NCBI RefSeq assembly: GCF_900113945.1
Contig: NZ_FORG01000028.1
Coordinates: 1-43,024 of the forward strand
Source: Xenorhabdus mauleonii
GTDB taxonomy: Bacteria > Pseudomonadota > Gammaproteobacteria > Enterobacterales > Enterobacteriaceae
Length of the DNA: 43,024 bases
Reading direction: 5' to 3'
Positions within the stretch are counted from its first letter, which is position 1, and each line of letters opens with the position of its first letter. A model generated the notes under the pieces. That model worked only from the letters and a program-made list of their open reading frames with translations. It did not search any database and was not told where the DNA came from. Shown piece after piece: positions 15,503 through 23,384 of this stretch. The position numbers and the translations under genes are program-made.

Positions 15503-16186
15503 ATGTTAACTGCACTACAAAACAACAAGATCATAATTGCGAGAGACGCTCAAAAACCTGGTGATTTTCACTGCCCGGAATGCTTTGAACCTTTAACCCT
15601 ACGAAAAGGTAGTATCAAAACACATCATTTTGCACATAGAAGTTCTTCAAATTGTGGATATGGCAAAGGTGAATCTGAACGACATATGGATTTAAAAATG
15701 CAGGTGTTTGATTCGTTGTTAGGACACCCTAATGTTGAACATGTAGAACTTGAAAAATCGTTAGGTAGAGTCCGCGCGGATGTTTTCGCGAACATATCAG
15801 GTACCCAAGTTGCTATCGAAATCCAAATTAGTAAAGTGTCGATTGAGGACTTAGTGCGGAGAACTCAAGCGTATGCAGAGCAAGATATAGCGCTTATTTG
15901 GATACAACATTTACCTAAAGGATCTAGTCTATTTAAATTCGAACGCCCAACGACATGGGAAAGTTGGATACATACATGCAACTTAGGACAGATATATTTA
16001 TGGTTAGGAAATGGGTGCATAACGCCTATAAAGTTAGCGAATCATGAACATGGGGTACAAATAAGCCATAAGTATCACATTGCTGAAGATTTTCATAAAG
16101 TAACTAAAGGTAGTTGGGATAAAGGGAAATTCTATATACCAAATAGAGTTTTATGGTGTCGTATCCGTGGTTCAGGATTTGTTTAA
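15503..16186 (+). CDS. CoiA-like nuclease family protein
   Basis: 227 residues. The N-terminal zinc-finger-like segment DFHCPECFEPLTLRKGSIKT with HHFAHRSSS, then GESERHMDLK, matches the CoiA (competence protein) family. A PD-(D/E)XK-like core follows: RVRADVFANISGTQVAIEIQ with the ExQ variant and ISKVSIEDLVRRTQAY. In Gram-positives CoiA promotes recombination of incoming DNA; phage versions are uncharacterised. It sits between the origin candidate and the Q antiterminator, suggesting a replication or recombination role. GGAG lies eight bases before the ATG. Confidence 0.8.
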   Translation: MLTALQNNKIIIARDAQKPGDFHCPECFEPLTLRKGSIKTHHFAHRSSSNCGYGKGESERHMDLKMQVFDSLLGHPNVEHVELEKSLGRVRADVFANISGTQVAIEIQISKVSIEDLVRRTQAYAEQDIALIWIQHLPKGSSLFKFERPTTWESWIHTCNLGQIYLWLGNGCITPIKLANHEHGVQISHKYHIAEDFHKVTKGSWDKGKFYIPNRVLWCRIRGSGFV

Positions 16187-16265
16187 TAGACCACACCGGC
16201 ACGTAAGCGCGCCAGCTTCCAGTGAAAAAAAATTCAGGATACACAAAACTACAGGGTAAAATTCT

Positions 16266-16664
16266 ATGCGTGATATTCAACAAGTGTTAGTTCTTTGGGG
16301 AGGCTGGACAACATCAGACGTCAACTTAAAAGTAGGCTGGTCGCCAGTCGCTGCGGGATTCAGCGGCTTGCTGCCTGCCAGCGGCAATAATCGCCCAACA
16401 TGCAGCGACGAGGACGGATTGATTATTGATATCTGCGTTGCACGGCTGCGAGCGAGAGGAAAGGGCGAAGAGCTGGAATACATCAAGCAGCATTACATAC
16501 ACGGCCTATCTAAACGGGAGATTGGGCGTAAGTATGAGATAAACGAGAAAGAGGTTAGGCACCGAATACTATGCGGAGAGAGTTTCATTGAAGGTTGCCT
16601 AGAAATGCTTGATATTCAATTGGATATGGATTTATCGATTAAAAAACAAACAATTAAGCATTGA
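16266..16664 (+). CDS. Late gene antiterminator, Q family
   Basis: 132 residues. MRDIQQVLVLWGGWTTSDVN, an internal helix-turn-helix region (LEYIKQHYIHGLSKREIGRK, YEINEKEVRH) and a charged C-terminus are typical of the phage Q antiterminator family of lambdoid prophages (phi80/82-type). Q modifies RNA polymerase near the late promoter so that it ignores terminators before the lysis and head genes. A strong terminator 66 bases downstream (16730-16758), and two more at 16991 and 19697, are its expected targets. Confidence 0.85.
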   Translation: MRDIQQVLVLWGGWTTSDVNLKVGWSPVAAGFSGLLPASGNNRPTCSDEDGLIIDICVARLRARGKGEELEYIKQHYIHGLSKREIGRKYEINEKEVRHRILCGESFIEGCLEMLDIQLDMDLSIKKQTIKH

Positions 16665-16729
16665 AAACTAGTGCGGGCCGCAAAAAGTGTGTTATTGTGA
16701 TAAAAATGGTTTTTTATATCCTGCGAAAA

Positions 16730-16758
16730 GGCGCTCTAAATTGAGCGCCTTTCTTTTT
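16730..16758 (+). terminator. Rho-independent terminator after Q (tR'-like)
   Basis: Stem GGCGCTC (16730-16736) / GAGCGCC (16743-16749), six-base loop, then TTTCTTTTT. It lies just after Q with short AT-rich promoter-like sequence upstream (16690-16715), as expected of a late promoter whose transcript ends early until Q acts. The exact promoter hexamers are not clear. Confidence 0.85.
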
Positions 16759-17085
16759 GGGCGAAAACTGAAAACTTGGAAAAATAGCGACTAGGCAGGC
16801 AGATTTACACGAACTGCAATAGTGGCGATTTGTTAAAAAAATGTTATATCGAAAATTAGCTCATTATAGGCGAGAAGATTGCTATTTTTGAGGCTTAGGT
16901 GGTGTTTCTTGTCTGAGTTGAAAAGTGGGTGTTCGCATTAGAACCATTATGTTAAATAGGGGCTAATTTTCACCAATTATCTAGGATATTGGCTGCGCTT
17001 AAGGTGCGGCCTTTTTCGTTTCTGGTGCCAGTAAATTACGGCACTTTTCCTAATCAACTTACCTAATGGTCACTCCGTCAGTGGG
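16759..17085. other. Late leader without genes
   Basis: A 327-base stretch with no convincing ORF on either strand. It holds a second intrinsic terminator near its right end (16991-17016). It probably forms the untranslated start of the Q-dependent late transcript. I see no tRNA or repeat in it. Confidence 0.5.
16991..17016 (+). terminator. Rho-independent terminator upstream of lysis genes
   Basis: GGCTGCGCT pairs with GGTGCGGCC (with G-U pairs) around a short loop, followed by TTTTT. It is the second barrier between Q and the holin, consistent with Q-dependent lysis expression. Confidence 0.7.
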
Positions 17086-17091
17086 GTGTAT

Positions 17092-17277
17092 ATGCGTATG
17101 GATAAATATACTAGCCCCACTGCATATGGATGGGGTGCATTTACAGCGATGCTTGGCGCGCTGTCACTGAATGACTGGGCAATTGTTACTGGCATTCTTT
17201 GCACGGTAGGCACATTCGCCGTGAACTGGTATTACAAACATCGGGAATTTAACCGCAATGACAAAGACCAAGACTAA
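17092..17277 (+). CDS. Class II holin, pinholin S21-like, with dual-start motif
   Basis: 61 residues from the ATG at 17092, which has GGGG five bases upstream. It begins MRMDKYTSPTAYGWGAFTAM and has two membrane helices (about 11-27 and 31-49) with a charged C-terminus (KHREFNRNDKDQD). A second in-frame ATG two codons later gives MDKYTS. In phage 21 the holin begins MKSMDK, where the longer form with an extra positive charge is the antiholin and the shorter form the pinholin; the same layout is seen here. It overlaps the SAR endolysin gene by 20 bases. A GTG at 17086 is in frame but less likely. Confidence 0.85.
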   Translation: MRMDKYTSPTAYGWGAFTAMLGALSLNDWAIVTGILCTVGTFAVNWYYKHREFNRNDKDQD

Positions 17278-17797
17278 ATTAACGGCGGCTGTCATTGGTT
17301 TGGTGCTGTCCGGTGCGGGGGCTACGGCCATCCTTTCACAGTTCTTGGACGAAAAGGAAGGTAATCGGCTGTTAGCCTATCGTGATGCGGGTGGTATCTG
17401 GACTATCTGCCGGGGTGTCACTCGGATAGACGGCGTTCCCGTTCGTCAGGGGATGAGACTAACGCCGAGCCAATGTCAAGCCCTCAATGCCAAAGAAGCC
17501 GAGCAAGCCATTGCTTGGGTACGAAGCAATATCAAAGTACCGCTAACTGAACCTCAGATAGCCGGTATAGCCAGTTTTTGCCCGTACAACATTGGTCCCG
17601 GTAAATGCTTCTCTTCCACGTTCTACCGGAAGCTCAACGCCGGAGACAAGAAAGGGGCTTGTGCTGAAATCAAACGCTGGATATTTGATGGTGGCAAAGA
17701 TTGTCGGCAGACCCAAGGCCAAGCGAACGGCTGTTACGGTCAGGTTGAGCGACGCGCTCAGGAGTCGGAACTGACATGTTGGGGGTTAGATGACTAG
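17258..17797 (+). CDS. SAR endolysin, GH24 lysozyme (R21-like)
   Basis: 179 residues. The N-terminus MTKTKTK plus a weakly hydrophobic Ala/Gly/Ser/Thr-rich helix (LTAAVIGLVLSGAGATAIL, 8-26) is a signal-anchor-release segment. The catalytic triad E34, D43, T49 has the exact E-8aa-D-5aa-T spacing of T4-type lysozymes. Six or more cysteines (ICRGV, SQCQA, SFCPY, GKCFS) suggest disulfide control. It cuts peptidoglycan after release from the membrane, which matches a pinholin that only depolarises. It overlaps the next small ORF at its stop. Confidence 0.95.
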   Translation: MTKTKTKLTAAVIGLVLSGAGATAILSQFLDEKEGNRLLAYRDAGGIWTICRGVTRIDGVPVRQGMRLTPSQCQALNAKEAEQAIAWVRSNIKVPLTEPQIAGIASFCPYNIGPGKCFSSTFYRKLNAGDKKGACAEIKRWIFDGGKDCRQTQGQANGCYGQVERRAQESELTCWGLDD

Positions 17798-17900
17798 GCA
17801 TTCACTGGCGGCAATGATGTTCTTATGTGCGTTCGTTCTGGCTATTGGGAGTCGCGATGGTTGGGGCTGGTTTCTGTTCGTAGGGGCATTGTTGCTATGA
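17790..17900 (+). CDS. 36-residue membrane protein between endolysin and Rz
   Basis: Begins MTRHSLAAMMFLCAFVLAIG and ends WGWFLFVGALLL: two short hydrophobic segments separated by SRDGW. Its ATG overlaps the endolysin end and its TGA overlaps the Rz ATG (ATGA), so translation is coupled on both sides. Too short for usual cut-offs. Similar tiny membrane ORFs occur in lysis cassettes of some phages. It could be a second holin or an antiholin/holin partner; inference. If real, it also sets the Rz start. Confidence 0.65.
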   Translation: MTRHSLAAMMFLCAFVLAIGSRDGWGWFLFVGALLL

Positions 17901-18367
17901 AAAATCTGATAGTGGCTCTGATTATCGCTTTATCGGTTACTGCATTTTCAACCTACCACTATTACGTGAAGTACAACAGACAACTTGAAATTCACGAAGA
18001 CAAGATAACCGAAATCGTGCAACTGACCGACACCATTAACTACCAGAATACGCACATTGAAATGCTGCACGAACTGGACATCAAGCACACACAGGAGCTA
18101 ACCCATGCCAAGACTGAAATCGACACTCTTCGGGCTGATGTTGCCGCTGGTCGTCGCAAGCTGCGCATCAAAGCCAATTGCCCTGTGCGTGAAGCCTCTT
18201 CCTCCGGCAGCGTGGGCACTCCAACCACCGTCGAACTCACTGGAGAAGCTGGATCAGCTGTTCTCGATATCCGAGAAGGCATCATCAACGACCGGGCAAA
18301 ACTAAGATATTTGCAGGATTACATCAACACTGAATGCAGAGGTAACAATGGAAAATCAACACCGTAA
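17897..18367 (+). CDS. Rz: Rz-like inner-membrane spanin
   Basis: 156 residues from the ATG at 17897. N-terminal membrane helix (MKNLIVALIIALSVTAFSTY) then a long periplasmic coiled coil (IHEDKITEIVQLTDTINYQN, IEMLHELDIKHTQELTHAKT) and a C-terminal globular part. Typical Rz: it forms the i-spanin that, with Rz1, fuses inner and outer membranes at lysis. Upstream in-frame codons are less likely because the ATGA overlap with the small membrane ORF gives a coupled start. Rz1 is nested in the +1 frame. Confidence 0.9.
   Translation: MKNLIVALIIALSVTAFSTYHYYVKYNRQLEIHEDKITEIVQLTDTINYQNTHIEMLHELDIKHTQELTHAKTEIDTLRADVAAGRRKLRIKANCPVREASSSGSVGTPTTVELTGEAGSAVLDIREGIINDRAKLRYLQDYINTECRGNNGKSTP
18105..18305 (+). 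CDS. Rz1: Rz1-like outer-membrane lipoprotein spanin
   Basis: 66 residues wholly inside Rz in another frame. Signal peptide MPRLKSTLFGLMLPLVVASC with a lipobox ending at Cys20, and a Pro-rich mature part (KPLPPAAWALQPP). This is the usual nested o-spanin. It pairs with the Rz coiled coil across the periplasm. Confidence 0.9.
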   Translation: MPRLKSTLFGLMLPLVVASCASKPIALCVKPLPPAAWALQPPSNSLEKLDQLFSISEKASSTTGQN

Positions 18368-18590
18368 AATCACAGGCTACCGTGAATTAAGCCAAGATGA
18401 AATTGATTGCATGAACAAGGTTAAAGCGCTAGGTGAGGAATTAGGTCAGCTTTATGATTACCTAGTCATCACTAATGTACAAACCGGCAATCATCAAATA
18501 GACATGCGTTGGCTGAATGAAGGCCGAACAGATTTGCAAAAGGGAATTATGTGCTGGGTTCGTGCAGTAGCGCAACCCACCACATTCTGA
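18348..18590 (+). CDS. acb2: Acb2-like anti-CBASS cyclic-nucleotide sponge
   Basis: 80 residues. NQHRKITGYRELSQDEIDCM at the start and DLQKGIMCWVRAVAQPTTF at the end match the Acb2/Tad1-type hairpin family: HRKI.GYREL.QEEID.MN at the N-terminus and TDLQ.G.M...RAVA.P..F at the C-terminus. Characterised Acb2 proteins sequester cyclic di- and trinucleotides and so block CBASS immunity. This copy is on the short side of the family, with a reduced middle. GAGGTAAC precedes the ATG, which overlaps Rz by 20 bases, so it is expressed late with lysis genes. Family call by recall of motifs. Confidence 0.8.
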   Translation: MENQHRKITGYRELSQDEIDCMNKVKALGEELGQLYDYLVITNVQTGNHQIDMRWLNEGRTDLQKGIMCWVRAVAQPTTF

Positions 18591-18594
18591 TCAT

Positions 18595-18641
18595 CACCCC
18601 AGAGCAAATGAGTCTGGGGTGTAGGAGTGTCAGTAACTCCT
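18595..18641. other. Two tandem hairpins between convergent genes
   Basis: Stem 1 is CACCCCAGA (18595-18603) / TCTGGGGTG (18613-18621), nine perfect pairs. Stem 2 is AGGAGT (18623-18628) / ACTCCT (18636-18641). They lie between the acb2 stop and the end of the opposing zinc-finger gene. No T-run follows on either strand, so they may stabilise RNA ends rather than terminate. Confidence 0.55.
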
Positions 18642-18672
18642 AAAACTCAGGGCAATGGTGAAATAAAGTGTT

Positions 18673-19542
18673 TTAACGGTGTGGGTTGGGCGATCCTCTC
18701 TGTTCTTGTAGAAAAGAATCGATATCCTCCAAACCACTATTCAGATTACTGAAATTATTGAGAGCGTTGCGTATTGGCGAAGGTGTGCGCTCCGGGGGCC
18801 GTGGAGCACCTGGCGGTCGTGCATAAGGATCATATGCAGGAGTAGCAGGCCGTTGTGGCTCACTGGCTTGAGTCGGTGAATTCCGTTGTAAGCCAGAAGT
18901 ACTGGGCTGAAGACTTCTTGATGATGGAAATGGATTATTCTGCATAGGATAAAGACCAAATTGGGCAGTTTGATTATACCCTAGTGGTTGGCCAAAAGTA
19001 TTTGGTGGCGCCATCGTAGAGGGATGATGCGACCCTTGTTGTGAGGTTGTTGTCGGATAGCTCACTCCGCCAAATTGGGATACCGGCAAGTTAGGTGGCC
19101 TATACTGAGATAGAACTCCTCGTTCTCGCGCTTGTTATCTGAATTGGTCTCGTTCTCGTGCGTATTCTCGGTATCGTGCTCGTGCTCGTGCTCGTTCTCG
19201 TGCTCGTGCTCGTTCTTGTTCTCGTGCTCGTTCTTGTTCTTGTTCTTGTTCTTGTTCTCGTTGTTCTCGTTGTTCTCGGTGTTGTTCTCGTGCTCGTTCT
19301 TGTTCTTGTTGTTCTCGCTTTTGTTGTACTCGTTGTTCTAGCTGCTGTAGTTCTAGCCGCTGTTGTTGCATTTTTGGATTATTATAATGTGATGCATTTA
19401 TATGACGAATCATATCGTCTAGTTTATTAAATTTTTGTGGGCAAAAGTCACAGGAATAACTTCTTATATTTACATGGCTTAATCTATGCTTTGCCAATTC
19501 AACCGGGCTACAATGGGCACCACAAATTTCGCATCTAACCAT
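18673..19542 (-). pseudogene. C2H2 zinc-finger / RE-rich / Pro-Gln-rich protein interrupted by one in-frame stop
   Basis: Two ORFs in the same frame (19542-19135, 135 residues; 19134-18673, 153 residues) are separated only by a TAA at 19135-19137. Together they make about 289 residues. The N-terminus has two C2H2 fingers: C4-x2-C7-x11-H19-x3-H23 and C31-x2-C34-x12-H47-x4-H52 with the usual Phe38 and hydrophobic residue 44. Residues 55-135 are an Arg/Glu/Gln repeat that resumes directly after the stop (QARERG). The rest is Pro/Ser/Gln-rich and disordered, ending GLEDIDSFLQEQRG. AAGGGA precedes the ATG. Such fingers are eukaryotic in style and rare in phages; role unknown. The stop may be a recent nonsense mutation or a recoding site. 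Confidence 0.75.
19174..19318. repeat. Hexa- and nonanucleotide simple repeats coding the RE-rich tract
   Basis: Repeats built from TTCTTG, GCTCGT and TTGTTCTCG units (plus strand), including four TTCTTG in a row near 19231-19254. All units are multiples of three, so slippage changes the length of the RE/QE tract without shifting frame. They lie within the C2H2 gene. Confidence 0.85.
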
Positions 19543-19696
19543 AAATATTTTCCCTTAAGTTTGAAAATATAATAAAAACCCATACCCCCATCTCCACCAC
19601 AAAACAAGCGAATAAACCTTAACTATTAGTTACTCTCTGAAACTAAATACAATATTTCTTTACCCATTCCCTTGAGTGGTTAAAGCAATAACCCCT

Positions 19697-19727
19697 GCCA
19701 TCACATTCGTGGTGGCTTTTTCTTTTT
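19697..19727 (+). terminator. Rho-independent terminator before terminase genes
   Basis: GCCATCAC (19697-19704), loop ATTC, GTGGTGGC (19709-19716), then TTTTTCTTTTT. It lies 15 bases before the terminase small subunit ATG, inside the late operon. The remaining gap back to the zinc-finger gene (19543-19696) holds only AT-rich, promoter-like sequence for that gene. Head genes would need antitermination by Q to be read from the lysis side. Confidence 0.8.
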
Positions 19728-19741
19728 AAGGAACCCAAAAC

Positions 19742-20314
19742 ATGACCAGAGCAATAAAAATGACGACAAAACAGAAAATGTTTTGCCGTGAATATCTGGT
19801 CGATTTGAATGCAACGCAGGCGGCGATCAGGGCGGGGTATAGCCCCCGGCGCGCCAGTGAACTGGGCTACCAGTTAATGCAAAAACCCTATGTTGTTGCG
19901 CTGATCGATGAACTGAAAGCAGAGCGCAACCGGCAACTGGGGATTGATGCAAACTATGTCCTGATGCGCCTTGTTGAAATCGATCAGATGGATGTGGCGG
20001 ATATTTTGAAGGAAGACCTGAGCATCAAGCCGTTGTCTCAGTGGCCGGAATCCTGGCGGCGGTACTTAAGCGGCTTCAATCTGACTGAAATGTTCGAAGG
20101 TCGAGGCGATGAGCGCGATATGGTCGGCATTCTCAAAAAGATCAAATGGCCGGATAAGGTCAAGAACCTCGAATTGTTGGGTAAGCATGTTTCAGTACAA
20201 GCCTTCCGCGAGAATGTGAAAGCCGAACACTCCGGTGCAGAGGGTGGCCCTATCGAGGTCGCCAACGTGACGGCTGAACAGGCGGCGGACGCTTACAAGA
20301 AAATGATGAGGTAA
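19742..20314 (+). CDS. terS: Terminase small subunit
   Basis: 190 residues. [20 protein letters not shown] then [20 protein letters not shown] is the Terminase_2 helix-turn-helix that recognises the packaging site. The remainder is helical and the C-terminus ([13 protein letters not shown]) would contact TerL. AAGGA lies eight bases before this ATG, favouring it over the Met seven codons in. It precedes TerL by two bases. Confidence 0.93.
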   Translation: MTRAIKMTTKQKMFCREYLVDLNATQAAIRAGYSPRRASELGYQLMQKPYVVALIDELKAERNRQLGIDANYVLMRLVEIDQMDVADILKEDLSIKPLSQWPESWRRYLSGFNLTEMFEGRGDERDMVGILKKIKWPDKVKNLELLGKHVSVQAFRENVKAEHSGAEGGPIEVANVTAEQAADAYKKMMR

Positions 20315-20316
20315 TT

Positions 20317-21936
20317 ATGCCGATACCGTTTCCGTTTGATTTTCGCACCCCGGATTATAACGCGGTGTTTGAATGGCGAATGGAGCGGTTACAGCGTATT
20401 CGCCAAAATCCTGAGTTATTACCCCCGATGCGGGCATTTTACAAAGATAATCCGGGGCAATTTATCATTGACTGGGGCATGACCGTTGACCCGCGTAATG
20501 TCGAGCGGGGATTACCCGCCCGTATTCCCTTTATCTTGTTCCCGCGCCAGGAAGAGTGGATCGCGTGGTTCATGGAGTGCTGGCGTCTACAAGAACCGGG
20601 CATAACCGAAAAAACCCGTGATATGGGCATTAGCTGGCTGACCATAGCCACTGCCACCTCGATTTGCCTGTTTAATCGCGGTGTCGCAGCAGGTTTCGGC
20701 TCTCGCAAGGAAGAGTATGTCGATAAACTCGGCTCGCCTAAGTCGCTGTTTGATAAGGCACGAAACTTTATCAATCTATTGCCCGCCGAGTTTCGGGGGA
20801 CATGGGATGTGCGTAAACATGCGCCTCATATGCGCATCTTATTTCCGGATACAGAATCGGTCATGACCGGAGAGGCAGGCGATGGGATCGGGCGTGGTGA
20901 CCGTGCCTCTTTTTACTTCGTGGATGAATCGGCATTTCTTGAGCGTCCTGAGCTGGTGGATGCCTCACTGTCTGCCACAACCAACTGTCGGCAGGATGTG
21001 TCGACACCGAACGGCATGGCGAATTCGTTCGCCCAACGGCGGCACAGCGGGCGTATTTCTGTATTTACGTTCCATTGGCGGGATGACCCACGCAAAGATG
21101 ATGCGTGGTACGCCAAACAGGTAGAAAAACTGGATCCAGTCACTTTGGCTCAGGAAGTTGATATTAACTATCAAGCCTCGGTGGAAGGCATTCTGATCCC
21201 GTCTGAATGGGTACAAGCGGCCGTGGATGCCCATATCACGTTGGGTATTCAGCCAACTGGTATTCGTATGGGTGCACTGGATGTTGCTGATGAAGGCAAG
21301 GATAAAAACGCTTTTTCATGGCGACATGGCTTCTTGTTGGACGGTATCGAAGAATGGTCAGGTAAAGGCTCTGATATTTTCGGCTCTGTTGAAAAGGTCT
21401 TCGGCTGGTGTGGCCTGCACAATTTAAGCGCCTTCCGGTTCGATAGTGATGGTCTGGGGGCTGGTGTCCGAGGTGATGCCCGAATTATCAATGACCAACG
21501 CAAAGCGTTGCGAATTCCACTCATTACCGCCACACCCTTCCGGGGCAGTGGCGCGGTATTTGATCCGGAAGGGGAAGCCGTACCGGGGGATGCTTTTAGT
21601 ACAGCGCGATTGAATCAAGATTTTTTCGCTAATGCCAAAGCACAGGCGTGGTGGTCGCTGCGTACCCGATTCCAGAAAACGTATCGAGCCGTCACTGAGG
21701 AGCATTTTTACGACCCCGATGAACTGATATCTATTTCTGGCGACATGCCTTTGAAAGACAAATTGCTGATTGAATTATCACAACCCACCTATTCCGTGAA
21801 TAGTGTCGGGAAAATTATCGTGGATAAAAAACCGGACGGGACTAAATCCCCGAACTTGGCGGACTCAGTGATGATCAACTACGCCCCAATGGATACCTCT
21901 ATGGAAATCTGGGAATTATTAGGACGAGGTGGTTAA
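20317..21936 (+). CDS. terL: Terminase large subunit
   Basis: 539 residues. The ATPase has a non-classical P-loop [11 protein letters not shown] (about 99-107) and Walker [10 protein letters not shown] (D203 E204). The RNase H-like nuclease carries [17 protein letters not shown] (Asp near 322/325) and [18 protein letters not shown]. It cuts concatemeric DNA and powers packaging through the portal. Its stop overlaps the portal start (TAATG). No truncation. Confidence 0.95.
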   Translation: MPIPFPFDFRTPDYNAVFEWRMERLQRIRQNPELLPPMRAFYKDNPGQFIIDWGMTVDPRNVERGLPARIPFILFPRQEEWIAWFMECWRLQEPGITEKTRDMGISWLTIATATSICLFNRGVAAGFGSRKEEYVDKLGSPKSLFDKARNFINLLPAEFRGTWDVRKHAPHMRILFPDTESVMTGEAGDGIGRGDRASFYFVDESAFLERPELVDASLSATTNCRQDVSTPNGMANSFAQRRHSGRISVFTFHWRDDPRKDDAWYAKQVEKLDPVTLAQEVDINYQASVEGILIPSEWVQAAVDAHITLGIQPTGIRMGALDVADEGKDKNAFSWRHGFLLDGIEEWSGKGSDIFGSVEKVFGWCGLHNLSAFRFDSDGLGAGVRGDARIINDQRKALRIPLITATPFRGSGAVFDPEGEAVPGDAFSTARLNQDFFANAKAQAWWSLRTRFQKTYRAVTEEHFYDPDELISISGDMPLKDKLLIELSQPTYSVNSVGKIIVDKKPDGTKSPNLADSVMINYAPMDTSMEIWELLGRGG

Positions 21937-23384
21937 TGGCGAAAAATCGCAAAATACAACCCACAGCGGACAGCTACGAGAACATGATGGCGCGTGTCGG
22001 GATGAACACGCCTAACCAACATTCAGCATCAACGTATCGCCCTAACTGGACAAGCCGCAATCGCACATTGATTGAATATGCCTACCGTTCGTCATGGATA
22101 GTCGGCGCGGCGGTGGATTCGGTAGCCGACGATATGACCCGCAAGGGCTTTCGTATCACCTCGGAGATAGACCCGAAGGCAAGGGGCATTTTGGAATCGC
22201 AGTTTGATGAGCTGGAATTATGGGAAAACCTAAACAATATCATTAAATGGTCAAGGCTCTACGGCGGGGCGGTGGGGCTTATTCTGATTGAAGGGCAAGC
22301 CCCGTTTACACCACTGAGGCTGGAAACCATCGGTAAAGGCCGGTTTAAAGGGCTGCTATCACTTGACCGCTGGCAGGTCGAACCCGATTTAAACCGCCGT
22401 ATTAAGGATATTGGTAAAGACTTGGGCAAGCCTGAATTCTACCACGTTACCAATACGGGCCGAGGCATTCCAGCATGGAAAATTCATCACAGTCGCCTGA
22501 TACGTTTTGATGGGGTGACATTGCCATACCAGCAAGCCCAGACTGAAAATGAGTGGGGCATGTCAGTGGTTGAACGCATTTATGATCGCCTCACGGCGTT
22601 CGACAGTGCAACAACCGGCGCAGCGCAGTTGGTTTATAAAGCCCATCTTCGGACTTACAGCATTGACAAGTTGCGCGAAATCATTGCGATGGGCGGGGCG
22701 AGGTTGGATGCGTTACTCAAACACATGGACATGATCCGGCAGTTCCAGAGCAACGAAGGCATGACGCTGATGGATAAAACTGATGTTTTCGAAACCCATC
22801 AATATTCGTTCAGCGGTCTGGATAATGTCCTGGCTCAGTTTGCCGAACAGATATCCGGGGCAGTGGGTATCCCGTTGGTACGGTTATTTGGCCAGTCACC
22901 GCAAGGTTTTTCGACAGGAGATGCTGATCTGGCTAACTATTACGACAACATCGGCACCCAACAAGAGCGCCGATTGCGCCAACCTATCCGGCGATTATTG
23001 GACGTGATGCACCGCTCTGAGTTCGAACAACCATTACCAGACGATTTTACTTTCGAGTTTAACCCACTATGGCAAATGTCAGATCTCGACCGTTCCACCA
23101 TTGCCGTGAATACCGTCAATGCGCTTAATGGGGCACTGGATGGCGGCATGATGAACCTTAAGGCTGCTATGAATGACCTGCGTGAAATGGCGGATGTCAC
23201 GGGTATCGGGGGTTCAATAGCGGACGAGGATATTAATAATGCGGAAACCGAAAAGCCGCCGAGACTCGGCATCGAAAACGTTGAGCCGATCACGTCAACC
23301 GGAAAACCAGTATCGAACGAGTCTACGGGCGATAGCGCAGGCGGTAGGCGAGATCGTCAGCGGTTCTTACGATGGTTCAAATGA
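21936..23384 (+). CDS. Portal protein (DUF1073 family)
   Basis: 482 residues. RNRTLIEYAYRSSWIVGAAV, then VADDMTRKGFRI, NIIKWSRLYGGAVGLILIEG and GIPLVRLFGQSPQGFSTGDA are signatures of DUF1073 portals. The dodecameric ring is the DNA gateway of the head. Databases sometimes label this family Acb1 because some members carry that domain, but here length and position after TerL support a portal. The next gene begins inside its 3' end with a 146-base overlap. Confidence 0.92.
   Translation: MAKNRKIQPTADSYENMMARVGMNTPNQHSASTYRPNWTSRNRTLIEYAYRSSWIVGAAVDSVADDMTRKGFRITSEIDPKARGILESQFDELELWENLNNIIKWSRLYGGAVGLILIEGQAPFTPLRLETIGKGRFKGLLSLDRWQVEPDLNRRIKDIGKDLGKPEFYHVTNTGRGIPAWKIHHSRLIRFDGVTLPYQQAQTENEWGMSVVERIYDRLTAFDSATTGAAQLVYKAHLRTYSIDKLREIIAMGGARLDALLKHMDMIRQFQSNEGMTLMDKTDVFETHQYSFSGLDNVLAQFAEQISGAVGIPLVRLFGQSPQGFSTGDADLANYYDNIGTQQERRLRQPIRRLLDVMHRSEFEQPLPDDFTFEFNPLWQMSDLDRSTIAVNTVNALNGALDGGMMNLKAAMNDLREMADVTGIGGSIADEDINNAETEKPPRLGIENVEPITSTGKPVSNESTGDSAGGRRDRQRFLRWFK

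Noticed and set aside
19132..19430. Rightward ORFs made of repeated Val-Leu or Cys-Ser-Phe residues
   Set aside because: They are the other strand of the simple repeats in the zinc-finger gene; no ribosome-binding site and wholly repetitive composition.
21936..23384. Acb1 anti-CBASS nuclease reading of the DUF1073 protein
   Set aside because: One HxT occurs (HVT), but no convincing paired HxT/S arrangement of a 2H phosphoesterase is seen; length and gene order fit a portal.
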